NCBI GenBank assembly: GCA_036571765.1
Contig: BROE01000003.1
Location: 16,715,857 to 16,779,856, forward strand
Reading direction: 5' to 3'
Source of the DNA: Plecoglossus altivelis
Lineage: Eukaryota > Chordata > Actinopteri > Osmeriformes > Plecoglossidae
DNA length: 64,000 bases
Shown: positions 32,285-44,700 of the stretch, piece after piece
Numbering within the stretch: the first letter of the stretch is position 1
Layout of the letters: each line of letters starts with the position of its first letter
Notes under the pieces: generated by a model
The model's input: only the letters and a program-made list of their open reading frames with translations
Database searches by the model: none
Told to the model about the DNA's origin: nothing
Program-made: the position numbers and the translations under genes

Positions 32285-34959
32285 GACGTTCTGAAGAGAG
32301 AGAGGTGGAAAATCGACGACTTTTTCCAAAATGGCGTCGCATGTCGTCTGCCGCTGGACCCTGCGGTGCTGGTGAAAGGTGTGGAGATTGATGTAAGGGA
32401 GTTCCTGTTAGGAGAGTTCCTCCATTTCCAGAGACAGGCTGTGGAGGACGACCATGAACATGTCATGTGTTCTCTGTCGCAGGAATGTAAGTTCTTCAAC
32501 TCCAACGCTGCGCCTCTTTTGATCTCCTTCGTCAACACGGACCCTCTGGGAAAGAACGTCAGTGTCATCTGCAAGGTAACTCTGACTGTGACAGGTGTGT
32601 GTCTGTGTCTGTGTGTGTCTGTGTGTGTCTGTGTGTGTCTGTGTGTGTCTGTGTGTGTCTGTGTGTGTGTCTGTGCATGTCTACACATATAGTTGTGTTT
32701 GTCTGTATCCAGTTATTTGTCTACATGCAGCTTCGGAAACACGGTTGCATGTGCTGTACACTGTGTGTGTGTGCATTTGTGTGTGTGTGTGCATGTGTGT
32801 GTGTGCATGTGTGTGTGTGCGTGCATGCTCCAGACAGGAGATGACCTGCGTCAGGACATGCTAGTGCTTCAGATAGTGCGTGTGATGGACCAGGTGTGGC
32901 TGCAGGCTGGGCTGGACATGAGGATGATCACTTACAGATGCCTGTCTACAGGCAGGGCCCAGGGTTAGTCTGATCACCATGTAGCTGGCTCCGTACTCCT
33001 TTACTATCCATGTTACACTCCATACAGGACAGAAGGATATTCTATACTTGAAGGCTGAGTAAACGTGTGTGTGTGTGTGTTGGTGTGTTTGTGTGTTGGT
33101 GTTTGTGTTTGTGTGTTTGTGTTTGTGTGTGGTTGCGGGTGTGTGTGTTCCAGGGCTGGTGGAGGTGGTTCCAGAGGCAGTGACCCTGGGAAAGATCCAT
33201 CAGGAGTGGGGTCTGGGTGGAGCTCTGAGAGAAGACACCCTGGAGAAGTGGTTCCACATGTGTAACAAGACGGAGGAAAACTATGAGGAGGTCTGTCTCA
33301 ACCTTCAGTTTCGATTTATTCTCAAGTTTTCTACATTTGGCAGATTTTATTTCATATCGCGAACGTCATAAAGCCATATAGGGCCGGACTGTACCAAATC
33401 TGTAAACCAGCGGGCCAGACTGTACCAAGTCTGCAAGTCACAAGGCTGGACTGTACCAAGTGTGTAAGTCACAAGGCTGGACTGTACCAAGTCTGTAAGT
33501 CATAGCCCTGTATGACTGTGTGGTCTCCCTGCAGGCGGTGATGAACTTCCTCCACTCATGTGCAGGCTGGTGCGTAGCCACCTTCATCCTGGGCATCTGC
33601 GACCGTCACAACGACAACATCATGATCAAGCACAGCGGACACATGTTCCACATCGACTTCGGCAAGATCATGGGAAACGCTCAAATGTTCGGCAACATCA
33701 AAAGGCAAGTTCGAGCTGACCTAAGAAACGCCGGCTACAATTCCCACGGCAACAGAAGAGTCGATATCGAAAGGAAACGTTTGGTTAATGTCCAATTTCC
33801 CGGACCTCCCCCTTTTTGTGCGATGGTAGGGACCGAACCCCATTCATCTTCACATCGGAGATGCAGCACTTCATCACCGGCGGGGGCCAGAAGCCTCAGC
33901 GGTTCCACCGCTTCGTGGAGCTCTGCTGCGAGGCGTACAACGGCGTCCGACAGCGTTCTGCCCTGGTGCTCAGCCTGCTGCAGCTGGTGGGTCAGGCGGT
34001 GCGGCGCCCACGCTGACCACGACATGCGGCGTTACACGGTGACAGAACGCTGAGCTTCATGCTGTGTCTTCACGTGTGCGTTGCTTCCGTGTGTTCAGAT
34101 GCTAGGCGCTGGCATGCCGGAGATGAGCCATACTGCCGACCTGCAATACGTGCTGAGTAACTTACGACCACAGGACTCTGACCTGGAAGCTACCTCTTAC
34201 TTTACCAAGTACTGAACACGCACTCCACATTAGCATGATGATAATGTCTGAACACGCACTCCACATTAGCATGATGATGATGTCTGAACACGCACTCCAC
34301 ATTAGCATGATGATGATGTCTGAACACGCACTCCACATTATCATGATGATCATGTCTGAACACGCACTCCACATTATCATGATGATCATGTCTGAACACG
34401 CACTCCACATTAGCGTGATGATAATGTCTGAACACGCACTCAACATTAGCATGATGATAATGTCTGAACACGCACTCAACATTAGCAGGATGATAATGTC
34501 TGAACACGCCTTCACATCAGCATGATGATCATGTCTGAACACGCACTCCACATTAGCATGATGATGATGTCTGAACACGCCTTCACATCAGCATGATGAT
34601 CATGTCTGAACACGCACTTCACATTATCATGATGAACATGTCTGAATATGCACTCGACATTATCATGATGAACATGTCATCATTACTGATTCAGTTAGCG
34701 GATACTTTTAATCAGAACAGGTTATGGGAGTGGATTTGAACCTGCAACCTGACCTAACTTGACCATGTGTCTCCTAACCAGGAAGATCAAACAGAGCATG
34801 GGCAGCATCCCGGTCAAACTCAACTTCCTGATTCACAACATGGTCCAACAGCCTGGGGGAAAGAAGCCTCCACCGCCCGCGCTCACACAAGGCTCCGCCT
34901 CCAACACCAACATCCAGGAAGTGATCGTCCAGAAGTACATCGTCAAGGGCAGGGAGGTG
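32285..34959 (+). CDS. pik3c2g: class II PI3-kinase, lipid kinase catalytic domain
   Basis: Exons 32285-32392, 32483-32575, 32834-32963, 33154-33290, 33535-33704, 33830-33986, 34099-34208 and 34782-34959. The catalytic core includes the ATP-binding Lys segment VSVICKTGDDLRQD, catalytic loop DRHNDN (Asp at about residue 1007) and the DFG motif in HIDFGKIMGNA (Asp about residue 1025), followed by the activation loop MFGNIKRDRTPFIFTSEM. All invariant residues are present, so an active enzyme is predicted that phosphorylates the 3-position of PtdIns or PtdIns4P. Exon 33535-33704 ends AAAAG followed by GCAAGT, a GC donor. Confidence 0.93.
32590..32830 (+). repeat. TGTGTGTC and TGTGTGCA repeats before exon 32834
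   Basis: Two TG-based arrays flank a short unique section (32680-32760). Confidence 0.88.
33375..33505 (+). repeat. ~32-bp tandem repeat GGACTGTACCAAGTCTGTAA
   Basis: About four copies in the pik3c2g intron before the catalytic-loop exon at 33535. Confidence 0.85.
34212..34680 (+). repeat. 36-bp minisatellite ATGTCTGAACACGCACTCCA
   Basis: About 13 copies of a 36-bp unit (GATGATAATG TCTGAACACG CACTCCACAT TAGCAT) begin four bases after the donor of exon 34099-34208. Confidence 0.95.
34686..34760 (-). mobile_element. L2/SINE-type tail fragment
   Basis: GATTCAGTTAGCGGATACTT followed by GGATTTGAACCTGCAACC resembles a fish SINE/L2 tail in reverse orientation. Degenerate; family not assigned. Confidence 0.5.
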
Positions 34960-35897
34960 GTGAGTCATGATGCGCTGTCCTCTTCTGTCCTGTTCAAACC
35001 TCAGCCAGACTCCTAATATCACAACTTTAAGCATGTTTGGAAGTTTGTTAACCCCTCCACCACCACACACACAAAACAGCCTTAAACACTCACAGAAGTG
35101 GCCTGCTTATAGAAGCCTTCAGCCAATAGCATCGCCTCTCATCGCCTCTCACAGTAGAAGGCAGTTCTAACCTGTTATAGAGATATCACAGCCATGACTC
35201 TTGGCAGGCAGCTGGCAGTGTGACCCAGCTGTGTGCTGATTGGCTGGGAGGACAGACAGGAGCCTCCCAGGGTACTTTGCTGTGAGAAGCGCCCTCTCCC
35301 CAGAGCCATGTCAGATGAGGGCGGTGGAGGTTGTCTAAATGGCGCTTCTCTTTGATCACAACACGCGGCCTGTTGTCAGCATAAAGCATCCATCTGCTTG
35401 ATAGGCTGCGTGCTGTACTGAGATGACAAACACAGTCACACACACTCTCACGCTCGCACACTCTCTCTCACACACACACTCTCACGCTCGCACACTCTCT
35501 CTCACACACGCTCTCGCACATGCTCTCTCACACACACTCTCACACACACACTCACTCACACGCTTTCACACACTCTCTCTCACACTCTCTCTCGCACACA
35601 CACACACACACTCTCTCTCACACACACTCCGATGTTAGGATGGGGCTTGCTGGAGGAGACCGTATCTGTGTCACTAATCCCAACATTTGAAGTTATGATG
35701 TGTCTCTAATATGGAACAAAAGCTCACAGAAACGTTCTATACACGCAGAAAAAGTCCAAAGATTTCAGGCTGAATTTTTGACCTACTTAACAAAAAATCT
35801 CATTTGATTAAAATATTTAAAATGGTTCCAGTTTCCATTTGATCGACGTGTAATTAAATACAAGAGTCATGAGTCTTCAACAACACTTTGGTTGCAG
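34960..35897 (+). other. pik3c2g: pik3c2g intron (938 bases)
   Basis: Unique sequence with a CA/CT microsatellite (35420-35632: ACACACTCTCACGCTCGCAC units). Confidence 0.75.
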
Positions 35898-36281
35898 CTG
35901 TACGAGCTGAAGGTGACCATCGAGGACGGCTACCTGTTCAGTGAGAAAACGTTCGGCCAGTTTGAACTGATCCACAAACAGCTTCAGAAACACTTCATCG
36001 AGTCCACCCTCCCTCAGTGAGTTGTGCTCGTGCACCCTGTAGACAGCAGCCCTCCAGCACTCAGCTAACCTCAGTGAACATGCTGTGATGTCTCAGCTAT
36101 GCTGTGCCAACAGGTTCCCCAGCTGGTACAAGATGACCTTCACCCCGGCCAGGAAAATAAATTTGCTCAACAAGTACCTAAAGGAGCTCTTTGAGGGACC
36201 TTGCAAAGGAGTGAGTCTATCAATATATCCATCCATCTGTTTCCATATACATATTAAAACATATTAATTATTATTATTAAA

Positions 36282-36314
<33 letters not shown>

Positions 36315-36458
36315 ACATATACATATATATACATATATACATATATATATACACACACATCTATCAATATATCCATCCATCTGTTTCTCTCTTTATATAA
36401 ATATATATGTATTCTCTCTATATATATATATATATACTGTGTATATATATATATATAT

Positions 36459-36493
<35 letters not shown>

Positions 36494-38299
36494 TTGATAT
36501 CTATATATATCCATCCAGAGTCCTTAGCCTTCTCATCACACCTGCAGCTGGTGTGTTTAATACTCTGTGTTTTGTTCTTGTGGAATGGTGAAACCTGACA
36601 GCTGTCAACTGTCGTTCTTGCAGAACGAGTTTGTGTGCAGCTTGTTCCTAGACGGCCCTAAGATAGAGCCTTCTGCTGTCTCTCTGAAAGGTGACTGTGC
36701 TCTGTATGTCCTGCCACACACAGACACACACACACACAGACACAGAGACACACACACACACACACAGACACACACAGACATGGTAGGTCTCCTCTCAGGA
36801 GAAACAGAAGCTCACACAGAGCTGAGATCCATCTGTTCTCTAGAAGTGTATTTTCCATTCGCTGTTATGTTCAGTAAGTGGTTAGGTGGAGAAGTGCTTT
36901 GTGGAGTTCACGCAGCACTGGACCTGAGGTCAGTGGTTAACTCTCATCACCGGTCTTACAGACTCCAGGCCTCAGATCCAGCTGTACATGTCCTACAAAG
37001 ACGTCAAACTGTCCATTCTGATCAAACACCTGAAGAACATTGTGAGTTTGCACTCTTGTCTCTCTCTCACTGTCTGTCTCTCTTTATCTCTCTCTCTCTC
37101 ACACTGTCTCTCTCTCTCTCTCTCTTTATCTCTCCCTCTTACTGTCTCTCTCGCTCTCTCTATTTATTTATATATATCTCTCACTGTCACTGTCTCTCTC
37201 TATCTCTTTATCTAGTTCTCTTTATCTCTCTCTCTCACTGTCTCTCTCTTACTCCCCCCTCCCCACACACACACACTCATCTTTCTTTCTCAGTCTCTGT
37301 AATAACAACAAGCTTGCTTGGCTTGTTTTCACTATCCTGTTGTGACCCGTGTTCAGAGGCTGGCCAACGGCTCGTGTCCGGACGCTTACGTGGTTACGTA
37401 CCTCAGACCCGACCCTCAGAACTGCTCCAAGAGGAAGACCAAGGTGGCCCGCAACGACGACAACCCTACTTTCAATGAACTGGTGAGAGGACTTGCTTAC
37501 TTAAATACACCAACGATTGTACATCGTTTGAATACAATTTCTCCTTTTGTGATTTTTTTAAACAATGGAAGTACAACAGCAACTAAAACCTTGTGATCAG
37601 TTAAACACTGTCTACCTGGCAAGTCAGAATCCTTACGAGAGAGAACATTAAACTGCCACCAGAGGCTTGGTTGCAGCAATGCACAGGCAGAACCCACAGT
37701 GTCTAAGGGTGGGGAAAACGAGGTCCTCTCAACTCAGTGGACTTTGACCTAAAGGAATGGCACTTTACTGACTTTTATTGCTGAGCCAGTTCAGCTCGTG
37801 AAACTGTTGACTCCCCCGGGAACAGAAGCGAACGGACGCCATGGTAACGTGAGGGTCTCCAGGGAATGTTCCGGAATGTTCGGGAGACATGAAGCCAAGA
37901 TGGCGCGTGTTTAGAGCCTGATATCTGTAGACTGCCCAGTGGGCTGACATATTCTGCGGGGCATCGCAAGGTTAGGTGGTAGCGGTCAGAATGTGTGTCG
38001 TGTGTCTCTTAATGCAGGCTGTTCCTTGACTCTGACCATTGAAATAATCTAGAACTACACTCAACCTTTGCTTTTTAATCCAAACGCTTTGGATTAAACG
38101 TGTCCTGCTCAATTAAACAAATGTGATGTAAATGCCTTCCTCCCAGGTGGAGTACAGTAATGTGCTCTCGCTGTACAACCGTGTTCTGGAGGTGACCGTG
38201 AAGAGCAAGAAGAGGTTCGTGGTCGCGGCCAACATCCAACTGGAGGAAAGCATGATGAACAAAAAGGAGTGGTTCCCTTTGGGAAACTGTTCCATCTGA
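35898..38299 (+). CDS. pik3c2g: class II PI3-kinase, PX domain and C-terminal C2 domain, stop
   Basis: Exons 35898-36016, 36114-36210, 36624-36690, 36962-37041, 37357-37482 and 38147-38299; stop TGA 38297-38299. The PX domain (FGQFELIHKQLQKHF; FPSWYKMTFTPARKINLLNK) covers about residues 1190-1284. The C2 domain (PQIQLYMSYKDVKLSILIKH; VARNDDNPTFNELV; EWFPLGNCSI) ends the protein. A C-terminal PX-C2 pair defines class II PI3-kinases. Gamma is preferred over alpha/beta because of the short N-terminus and the tail-to-tail neighbour plcz1, as in human 12p. Confidence 0.92.
36265..36495 (+). repeat. TA/GATA microsatellite in pik3c2g intron
   Basis: TATATATA runs with a GATA array (36461-36492). 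The phrase ATCAATATATCCATCCATCT occurs at both ends of part of it. Confidence 0.92.
37050..37260 (+). repeat. CT-rich microsatellite in pik3c2g intron
   Basis: CTCTCTCTCACTGTCTCTCT units after the donor of exon 36962-37041. Confidence 0.88.
37483..38146 (+). other. pik3c2g: last pik3c2g intron (664 bases)
   Basis: Unique sequence; nothing recognised besides splice sites. Confidence 0.7.
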
Positions 38300-38680
38300 C
38301 GCCTGCTGTTGCACTGGAGGGACGTCTCCACTAGAGGGAGCCGCTGTACTGAAAAGTCCACTTTGGGGCTGAGAAGAGTGGAATTCTCAGCACTTGACTG
38401 GAGGTCTGTCCTCTTTTAATGCAGAATGAATCACACATACTAATGCCAATGCTGTGCACAAATGGATATATAGGACCAGTGTATACATCTAACTGGATAT
38501 AACAGGGCCTTCACACAACAGAACCAAGATTCACATAAACTGTTACATGGTCGATCTAGACGAAGGACAGCCTCTTTTGAAGAAGACTTTCATTTCTCCC
38601 CAAATGAAGAAAAAATGAAGAGTATATTTTGTTTGGAGATGAATATGCGATTAAAACTTTTATGAAGGAAAAACCTCAAT
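38300..38680 (+). other. pik3c2g: pik3c2g 3' UTR (inferred)
   Basis: Non-coding sequence after the stop, ending near the ATTAAA variant poly(A) signal at 38650-38655, followed by TTTATGAAGG and a T-rich stretch. The end is inferred. Confidence 0.5.
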
Positions 38681-39480
38681 GTATTTTTGGCTTATACTTT
38701 ACTTTAACTTTAGAATTGAAGTATCCTTTGGTAGAGTAACATGCTGGTTATGTTCTGTTATAGTGTGTCCAACATTCCTGTCTCTCAAATGTGATGTTGT
38801 CATGGAAGCCATGTAGACGACACCCCTGCTGTGTCTGTCCTGAGGGCATGGGGGGGGGGGGGGGGGGGGTAGGGAAGCTGTCGGGGGCAGGGGGGGATCT
38901 GTCTGGATGCTTCAGTTACCTTGAGGCCTTCTGCTCCAGGCAAGACCCATCTCTCAAGGCCTGGCCTTCCATCATTGACCTCACTCTAAGTATGAGCATG
39001 TAGTCTTTAATGGGAGGGCTCCAAGCGGACCACTCAATTCTGCTTCAAATCCAGTCCTTCCTCTGAAGTCTCAGACTCGACTGAGACGTTACTGTATTTG
39101 GTTCGATAATGTATACCTCTCTGAAATGCTGTTCATTTACCTCTGGGCATTTGAAGGAGGTCTTAAACCCTTGTGGCTGCTGCCTTTTTAAATGTCATAA
39201 AAGGTTGTGGTTTTCAAGGTTCTACAATTCATATAATATAACATGCTTCTTGTATTGTAGTCTAATCGATAACCAAGTAGTTTGTTTTGTAAAGAGACCT
39301 GTCTGAACTTGTTCGTGGCCTGAGCTTGTGGTGTTGTCTACAAACAGTACTGAGGCCAGCCTAAGGCCTCACTCCTCCATCACACAGGAAAGGTAATGTG
39401 AAAAGAAGAAATATGTACCATATATATTTTCTGAAGATAAAACATGTTTTGTTTTTCATCAGAGGCAACGTGTGTCTTTT
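38681..39480. other. spacer between convergent pik3c2g and plcz1
   Basis: About 0.8 kb with no gene. It contains a 20-base G homopolymer (38850-38869) in a G-rich section. Confidence 0.6.
38850..38869 (+). repeat. G20 homopolymer
   Basis: Twenty consecutive G, followed by more G-rich DNA; could form a quadruplex or be an assembly-length artefact. Confidence 0.9.
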
Positions 39481-39486
39481 TTTATT
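39481..39486 (-). terminator. plcz1: poly(A) signal AATAAA, probable plcz1 3' end
   Basis: TTTATT on the plus strand reads AATAAA on the minus strand, about 215 bases beyond the plcz1 stop and just past the 32-bp repeat block. Confidence 0.55.
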
Positions 39487-39545
39487 GGCTGCTGGTGGGC
39501 AGGTACAGATCCTTGCTTAGATCTGTGGGAGAAGGGAGGCGGGAT

Positions 39546-39701
39546 CTAGGAGTATCAAAGATGAAGGCGGGATTTAGGAGTACCAGACGAAGATGGAGGC
39601 GGGATCTAGGAGTACCAGACGAAGATGGAGGCGGGATTTAGGAGTACCAGACGAAGATGGAGGCGGGATTTAGGAGTAACAGACGAAGATGGAGGCGGGA
39701 T
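39546..39701 (-). repeat. 32-bp minisatellite derived from the plcz1 coding end
   Basis: Directly beyond the plcz1 stop are four 32-bp units (39670-39701, 39638-39669, 39606-39637, 39574-39605), one 28-bp unit (39546-39573) and a partial copy. On the minus strand each reads ATCCCGCCTCCATCTTCGTC then TGGTACTCCTAA or TAG. The last 38 bases of the coding exon are the same apart from a 6-base insert (GCTGTT) and four or so substitutions, so every unit would encode PASIFVWYS-stop in one of the three frames. Confidence 0.92.
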
Positions 39702-39784
39702 CTAGGAGTACCAGACAAAGATGAACAGCGACGCAGGATCCAAACTGAATCCCTCTCGAGACAGGAGAGGCACCCAGCGGTACC
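39702..39784 (-). CDS. plcz1: plcz1 terminal exon, end of C2 domain
   Basis: Acceptor CTCCCTTCAG then GG TAC CGC; encodes GYRWVPLLSREGF and SLDPASLFIFVWYS, then TAG at 39702-39704. The previous exon ends AAG AAA G, giving the junction KKGYR. This exon's last 38 bases match the repeat unit that begins immediately after the stop. Confidence 0.9.
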
Positions 39785-39792
39785 CTGAAGGG

Positions 39793-39832
<40 letters not shown>

Positions 39833-40695
39833 AATATACACACACACACACACACAGAGATGAATGTACACACACATGAATACGCACACACACTTACTCT
39901 TGCACACATGAACACACACATAAACTCACTCAACACAGGAACACACACATAAACTCACTCAACACAGGAACACAGACACCACCAGATTTACAGTGCTGAC
40001 ATAAATCACAGAGGCTAATGGACACTATCACCAGTCACTATGCTCTTACTCTTTCCTTCCATCTTCCATCTCTCTTTCCTTCCCTCCACCTCTCACCTTT
40101 TCTCTCCTCTCTCTTTCCTCCCCCTATCTCTCTCTACCGCTCCTCCATCCCCCCTTCCTTCCCTCATCCTCCTTCCCTCCTCCATCTCTCCATCTGTGCC
40201 TCCTTCTTCCTTCCCTCTTGCTCTCCTTCCCTCCTCCATCCCTCCAGCTCTCCTCCCCTCCTCCATCCCCCCATCTCTCTGCCCCCCTCCTCCTTTCCTC
40301 CTCCATCCCACCATCTCTCTTCCCCCCTCCTCCATACCTCCTCTATCTCTCCTTCCCTCCACTTCTCTCACCTTTCTTCATGCTGGTGAAGGGCAGGGTG
40401 TACTGGCCCACAAACTCGCTGTTGAGGAGGCCTATGTGGCCTCGTACAGAGAAGCGAAGCAGGCAGAGCTCCGGCATGGTGACAGTGAAGTTCATGGAAG
40501 AATCCCAGTGGGGACTCAGCGCTGCGGCAGAGAAGGGTCTTGGAGTCACCAGGCAGTAATGATACAGCACACTGCTCATGTCTGCCTGGTGAAGGATCTC
40601 TCTCCAGTACATCTCAACTTCATTGTCTGCGTCGTCATGTCTCGACACAGGCAGCTCATCAGAGCAGCCACTTTCTAACTTTATTCCAGTAAGGT

Positions 40696-40736
<41 letters not shown>

Positions 40737-41721
40737 CTCTCGCTGTCTCTCTCTCTCAGACAGTCTGAGACTCACAGCCAGTAATCTCCTCCTACTCTTT
40801 TGAAACTCATATGTATTCACACAAGTGACCTTATCTGGTTGACTGGGAGAAAATGATATATTTTCTAACCTTGCATCAGTCACTCCATCTTTCTCACTTC
40901 CTTTCTGTCCTCTCTCTCTCTCTTCGCTTCTATAATCTTCTCCCCTTTCCCTGCTGTCAGTCTCAAGGCAGCAGCAGTGCCTTGGTGTCGTCTTAACTAT
41001 ACGACGCACGCTTTTGTTTACAACTTAATTAAGAAGCGCCCCAGCTTTGAACACGTACGTACCGGATGAAGGGGAAATATACTTGACTGGGGACAGGACA
41101 CATTCCCTGGATATAGAAGAAGACTACAAGCGTCCCTGGAAGTCCATCAAAGACAACGCAAGCAATTGCCCCGTTTGGTATCAGTCTTTGTACCCCAATG
41201 ACGGGCGGGGTCGCCGGGGGCAACCGTGCTCCGTGAACGTACAATCAGGAGGATGACACATACTTTTGAACACTCCAGCTCTCTTGATAGGAAGGGTTGA
41301 GGCTTCCTTTAATAATACAGCACCCGGAATGGCTGCGAGGTTACTGTTGTTCAAAGAAGTGCTGCTTAGCATGCCACAGACATGGACAGTTGGACTCAAT
41401 TGACGCAAGGTCAACCGTCTAGATATCACAGCGGGATACTAAGGAGTTGTCCCTATGAGAGTACAAACGTGCATCCGACAGTGTTTGGGGGTACAGCTGT
41501 ATGTCGTTGTTAGTTTACAGGAATGGTACACACTAATGAAAGGCTGCTGCAAAGCCTCTTCACCTCACATGGTCTCATCTGCACATCTCCCTTACAGAAG
41601 TCTACTAGCTGGTGGCTGGGAGCCGGAAATAAAGAAGGCAGAAAATCATACAAGTGGTTTCCTCAGGAGAGGAACAGGCACTGTTGTTAGGGATGGACAA
41701 AGGAGTGTGCGTGTGTGCGTG

Positions 41722-41768
<47 letters not shown>

Positions 41769-44700
41769 ACGCATATGTCTGTGTGTGCGTGTGTGTGTGT
41801 GACAGCACTCACAGTTGCATGTGTCTGTGTGTGCGTGTGTGTGACAGCACTCACAGTTGTGTTTGATGACATCAGTGTTCCTCCTGCAGTTGTCTGACTG
41901 GATTCCCAGAATCTCCACTCTGACGAAGGGATCCAGGCGTTGCCCACTGCAGGGCACAGGCAGACTGGAGCCGCTGACCACCTGAACGCCACCAACACAG
42001 CCACCCCACACAGTCAACAGCACAGACCAACACAGCCACCCCACACAGTCAACAGCACCGACCAACACAGCCACCCCACACAGTCAACAGCACAGACCAA
42101 CACAGCCATCAACACACAGTCAACAACCCCGACCAACACAGCCACCCCACACAGTCAACAGCACCGACCAACACAGCCACCCCACACAGTCAACAGCACC
42201 GACCAACACAGCCACCCCACACAGTCAACTGCACAGACCAACACAGCCATCAACACACAGTCAACAACCCCGACCAACACAGCCACCCCACATAGTCAAC
42301 AGCACCGACCAACGCAGCCATCAACACACAGAGACACAATGATGACTGTTCTAGAGTGAGAGCCTCTGACAGAGTCTGAGCCAGCAGGGGACCGTTTAAC
42401 TCGACAGAGAAGTAGAACGCCCCTTTTTTTACAGACAGCAGCGCTCAGACATCAGAAGGGTTCCGGCGACATTAATCAGACGTTCTCCCGTGCGACGCCC
42501 CTTCAAGTGCTGTGTTAACACAGCGCTTTAAAGGTCAGGCTCTCCAAGTCTCAAAAGAACCACAGGAGAACCTTGTTACATTCTAACTTGTAAATGTTAC
42601 CCGCCCAGAGAGTCCGCCTTATCCGGCCTGAGATCCTGTAGAGAGCGAGACAACGTCAGCTGGAGAGGAGATGGAGGGAGGGAAGAGGAAGGGGGAAGAT
42701 GGAGGGAGGGAGGGAGGAAGGGAAGATGGAGGGAGGGAGGGAGGGAGGAAGGGAAGGGGAAGGGGGAAGATGAGGGAGGGAAAAGAAGGTGTAATTATAC
42801 TAGTCTGGCCCCCGCCAGCCTTATCTGCAGTCCTCTCACACAGAGCTGCTCCCCTGCCTGTCCCCCCCCCCCCCCCCCCCCCCACCCACCCCCTAGCCCC
42901 TCCATCAAACACAAACCTGCATGCACTTATCTGGACATGCTCTGGCTGGCTGGCTGACTGCATGGTTGACTGTCTGGCTGGCTGACTGCCTGGATGGATG
43001 GTTGAATGTCTAACTGGCTGTGTGGCTGACTGACTAGCTGGCTAGATGACTGATTTACTGCCTGACTGACTGGCTGGATGGATGGCTTACTGACTGGCTG
43101 GATAGATTGCTTACTGTATGGCTGGCTGGCTGTATGACTGGCTGGATAGATGGCTTACTGTATGATAGATGGCTTACTATATGGCTGGCTGACTGGCTGG
43201 ATAGATGGCTTACTGTATGGCTGGCTGACTGGCTGGATAGATGGCTTACTGTATGGCTGGCTGGCTGTCTGGATAGATGGCTTACTGTATGGCTGGCTGA
43301 CTGGCTGGATAGATGGCTTACTATATGGCTGGCTGACTGGCTGGATAGATGGCTTACTGTATGGCTGGCTGGCTGTATGACTGGCTGGATAGATGGCTTA
43401 CTATATGGCTGGATAGATGGCTTACTGTATGGCTGGCTGGCTGTCTGACTGGCTGGATAGATGGCTTACTATATGGCTGGATAGATGGCTTACTATATGG
43501 CTGGATAGATGGCTTACTGTATGGCTGGCTGGCTGTCTGACTGGCTGACTGCATAGCTGATTCCCTACTTGGCTTTTAAAGGATTTGTCTCGCAATGACT
43601 GAGTTGTAGGAGACCAAATGATGCTAGAAAACGACCGCTCCCTAGTTCTTCACGTGTTCCCAACTCGCTGTATAGCCGGAGGCCTATGAAGTTGTGGGCT
43701 GGAGAGATGATGGAGTAGAATTGTGGGTTGTCGGTCTACCTTTGTGCTTTTGTTTGCAAAACATGTACAAACACAGGTAAAGCCAGCCATGTTATTTGCT
43801 CCTTAAGCGGAAGGTTGATTCACTGCTTAATAACTGAAGGATTCCCCTGTTCAGACGAGAAGGTTTGAAAACCACTCAAACTGAATCCCTTAAACGCAGG
43901 ACACCAAGAAACCAAGTTACCCGTCTAAAGAGACATCTTCGGAAACCCATGTGAATAAATAAAGCCTGGCTTTTTCATCGCCTCCAGAAAGGGAGCTGCC
44001 ATGTATATTTCATGTTGAAGACCAGGCAGCTTCATCTGCATGCACAGCAGACATGTCTCAGGTCGGCTGTGGACTGGATCCTGCGGGGCAGTTAAACACC
44101 AACACTCAGGACCAAAAACTCACTCTAGAGCAGCAGCAGACAGCATCTGTGGCCAAAGAAACGCCTTTGACAACTTCATCCCAATTCAAGACGATCCTTC
44201 AAGGAGTTCAAAACCGCAAGCTCCGTATAAAATCCCTGTGACTGGTTAGTAGATAGTAGTGAGTGTTTGCGAGAACCCGCAGATGCCATGATCTCGTGGG
44301 AACAGAGTGTTCTGTCTGAATGACTGATGCCCCAGGTTAGGTGAGGCACCAATCCTGTACAGGCCCTATGGTAGACTCTCATAGAAACACACGCTACATG
44401 CCACTCGCTACACCTGACGTCTACGAGGTGGTTGGTACACGAGCGGGCGTTAGAGAGTCACGACGGCTCGTGTCCTTATGTCAGGACTACAGAACGCCAC
44501 GCCACCGTCGCCAACTTGCGACCCTCCGTCGCTCCGTCTCTCCCGGCTTCTGGTCAGTGACAGACTCTGTCAGGCCACGCATGTCTACTGCCTGCCTTTC
44601 AGCCCGCCTTTCAGCCTGCCTTTCAGCCTGCCGTTCAGCCTGCCTTTCAGCCTGCCTTTCAGCCTGCCTTTCGGCCTGCCTTTCAGCCTGCCTTTCAGCC

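Noticed and set aside
34212..34680. CRISPR-like regularly spaced repeat
   Set aside because: Whole unit is repeated with no distinct spacers, no cas genes, and it lies in a vertebrate intron.
24283..38299. PIK3C2A or PIK3C2B as identity of the kinase
   Set aside because: The N-terminus is too short and the neighbour is plcz1; the gamma member fits best, but a tree was not run.
41047..41256. 69-codon plus-strand frame in a plcz1 intron
   Set aside because: No family recognised, no codon or splice context; left as unique intron sequence.
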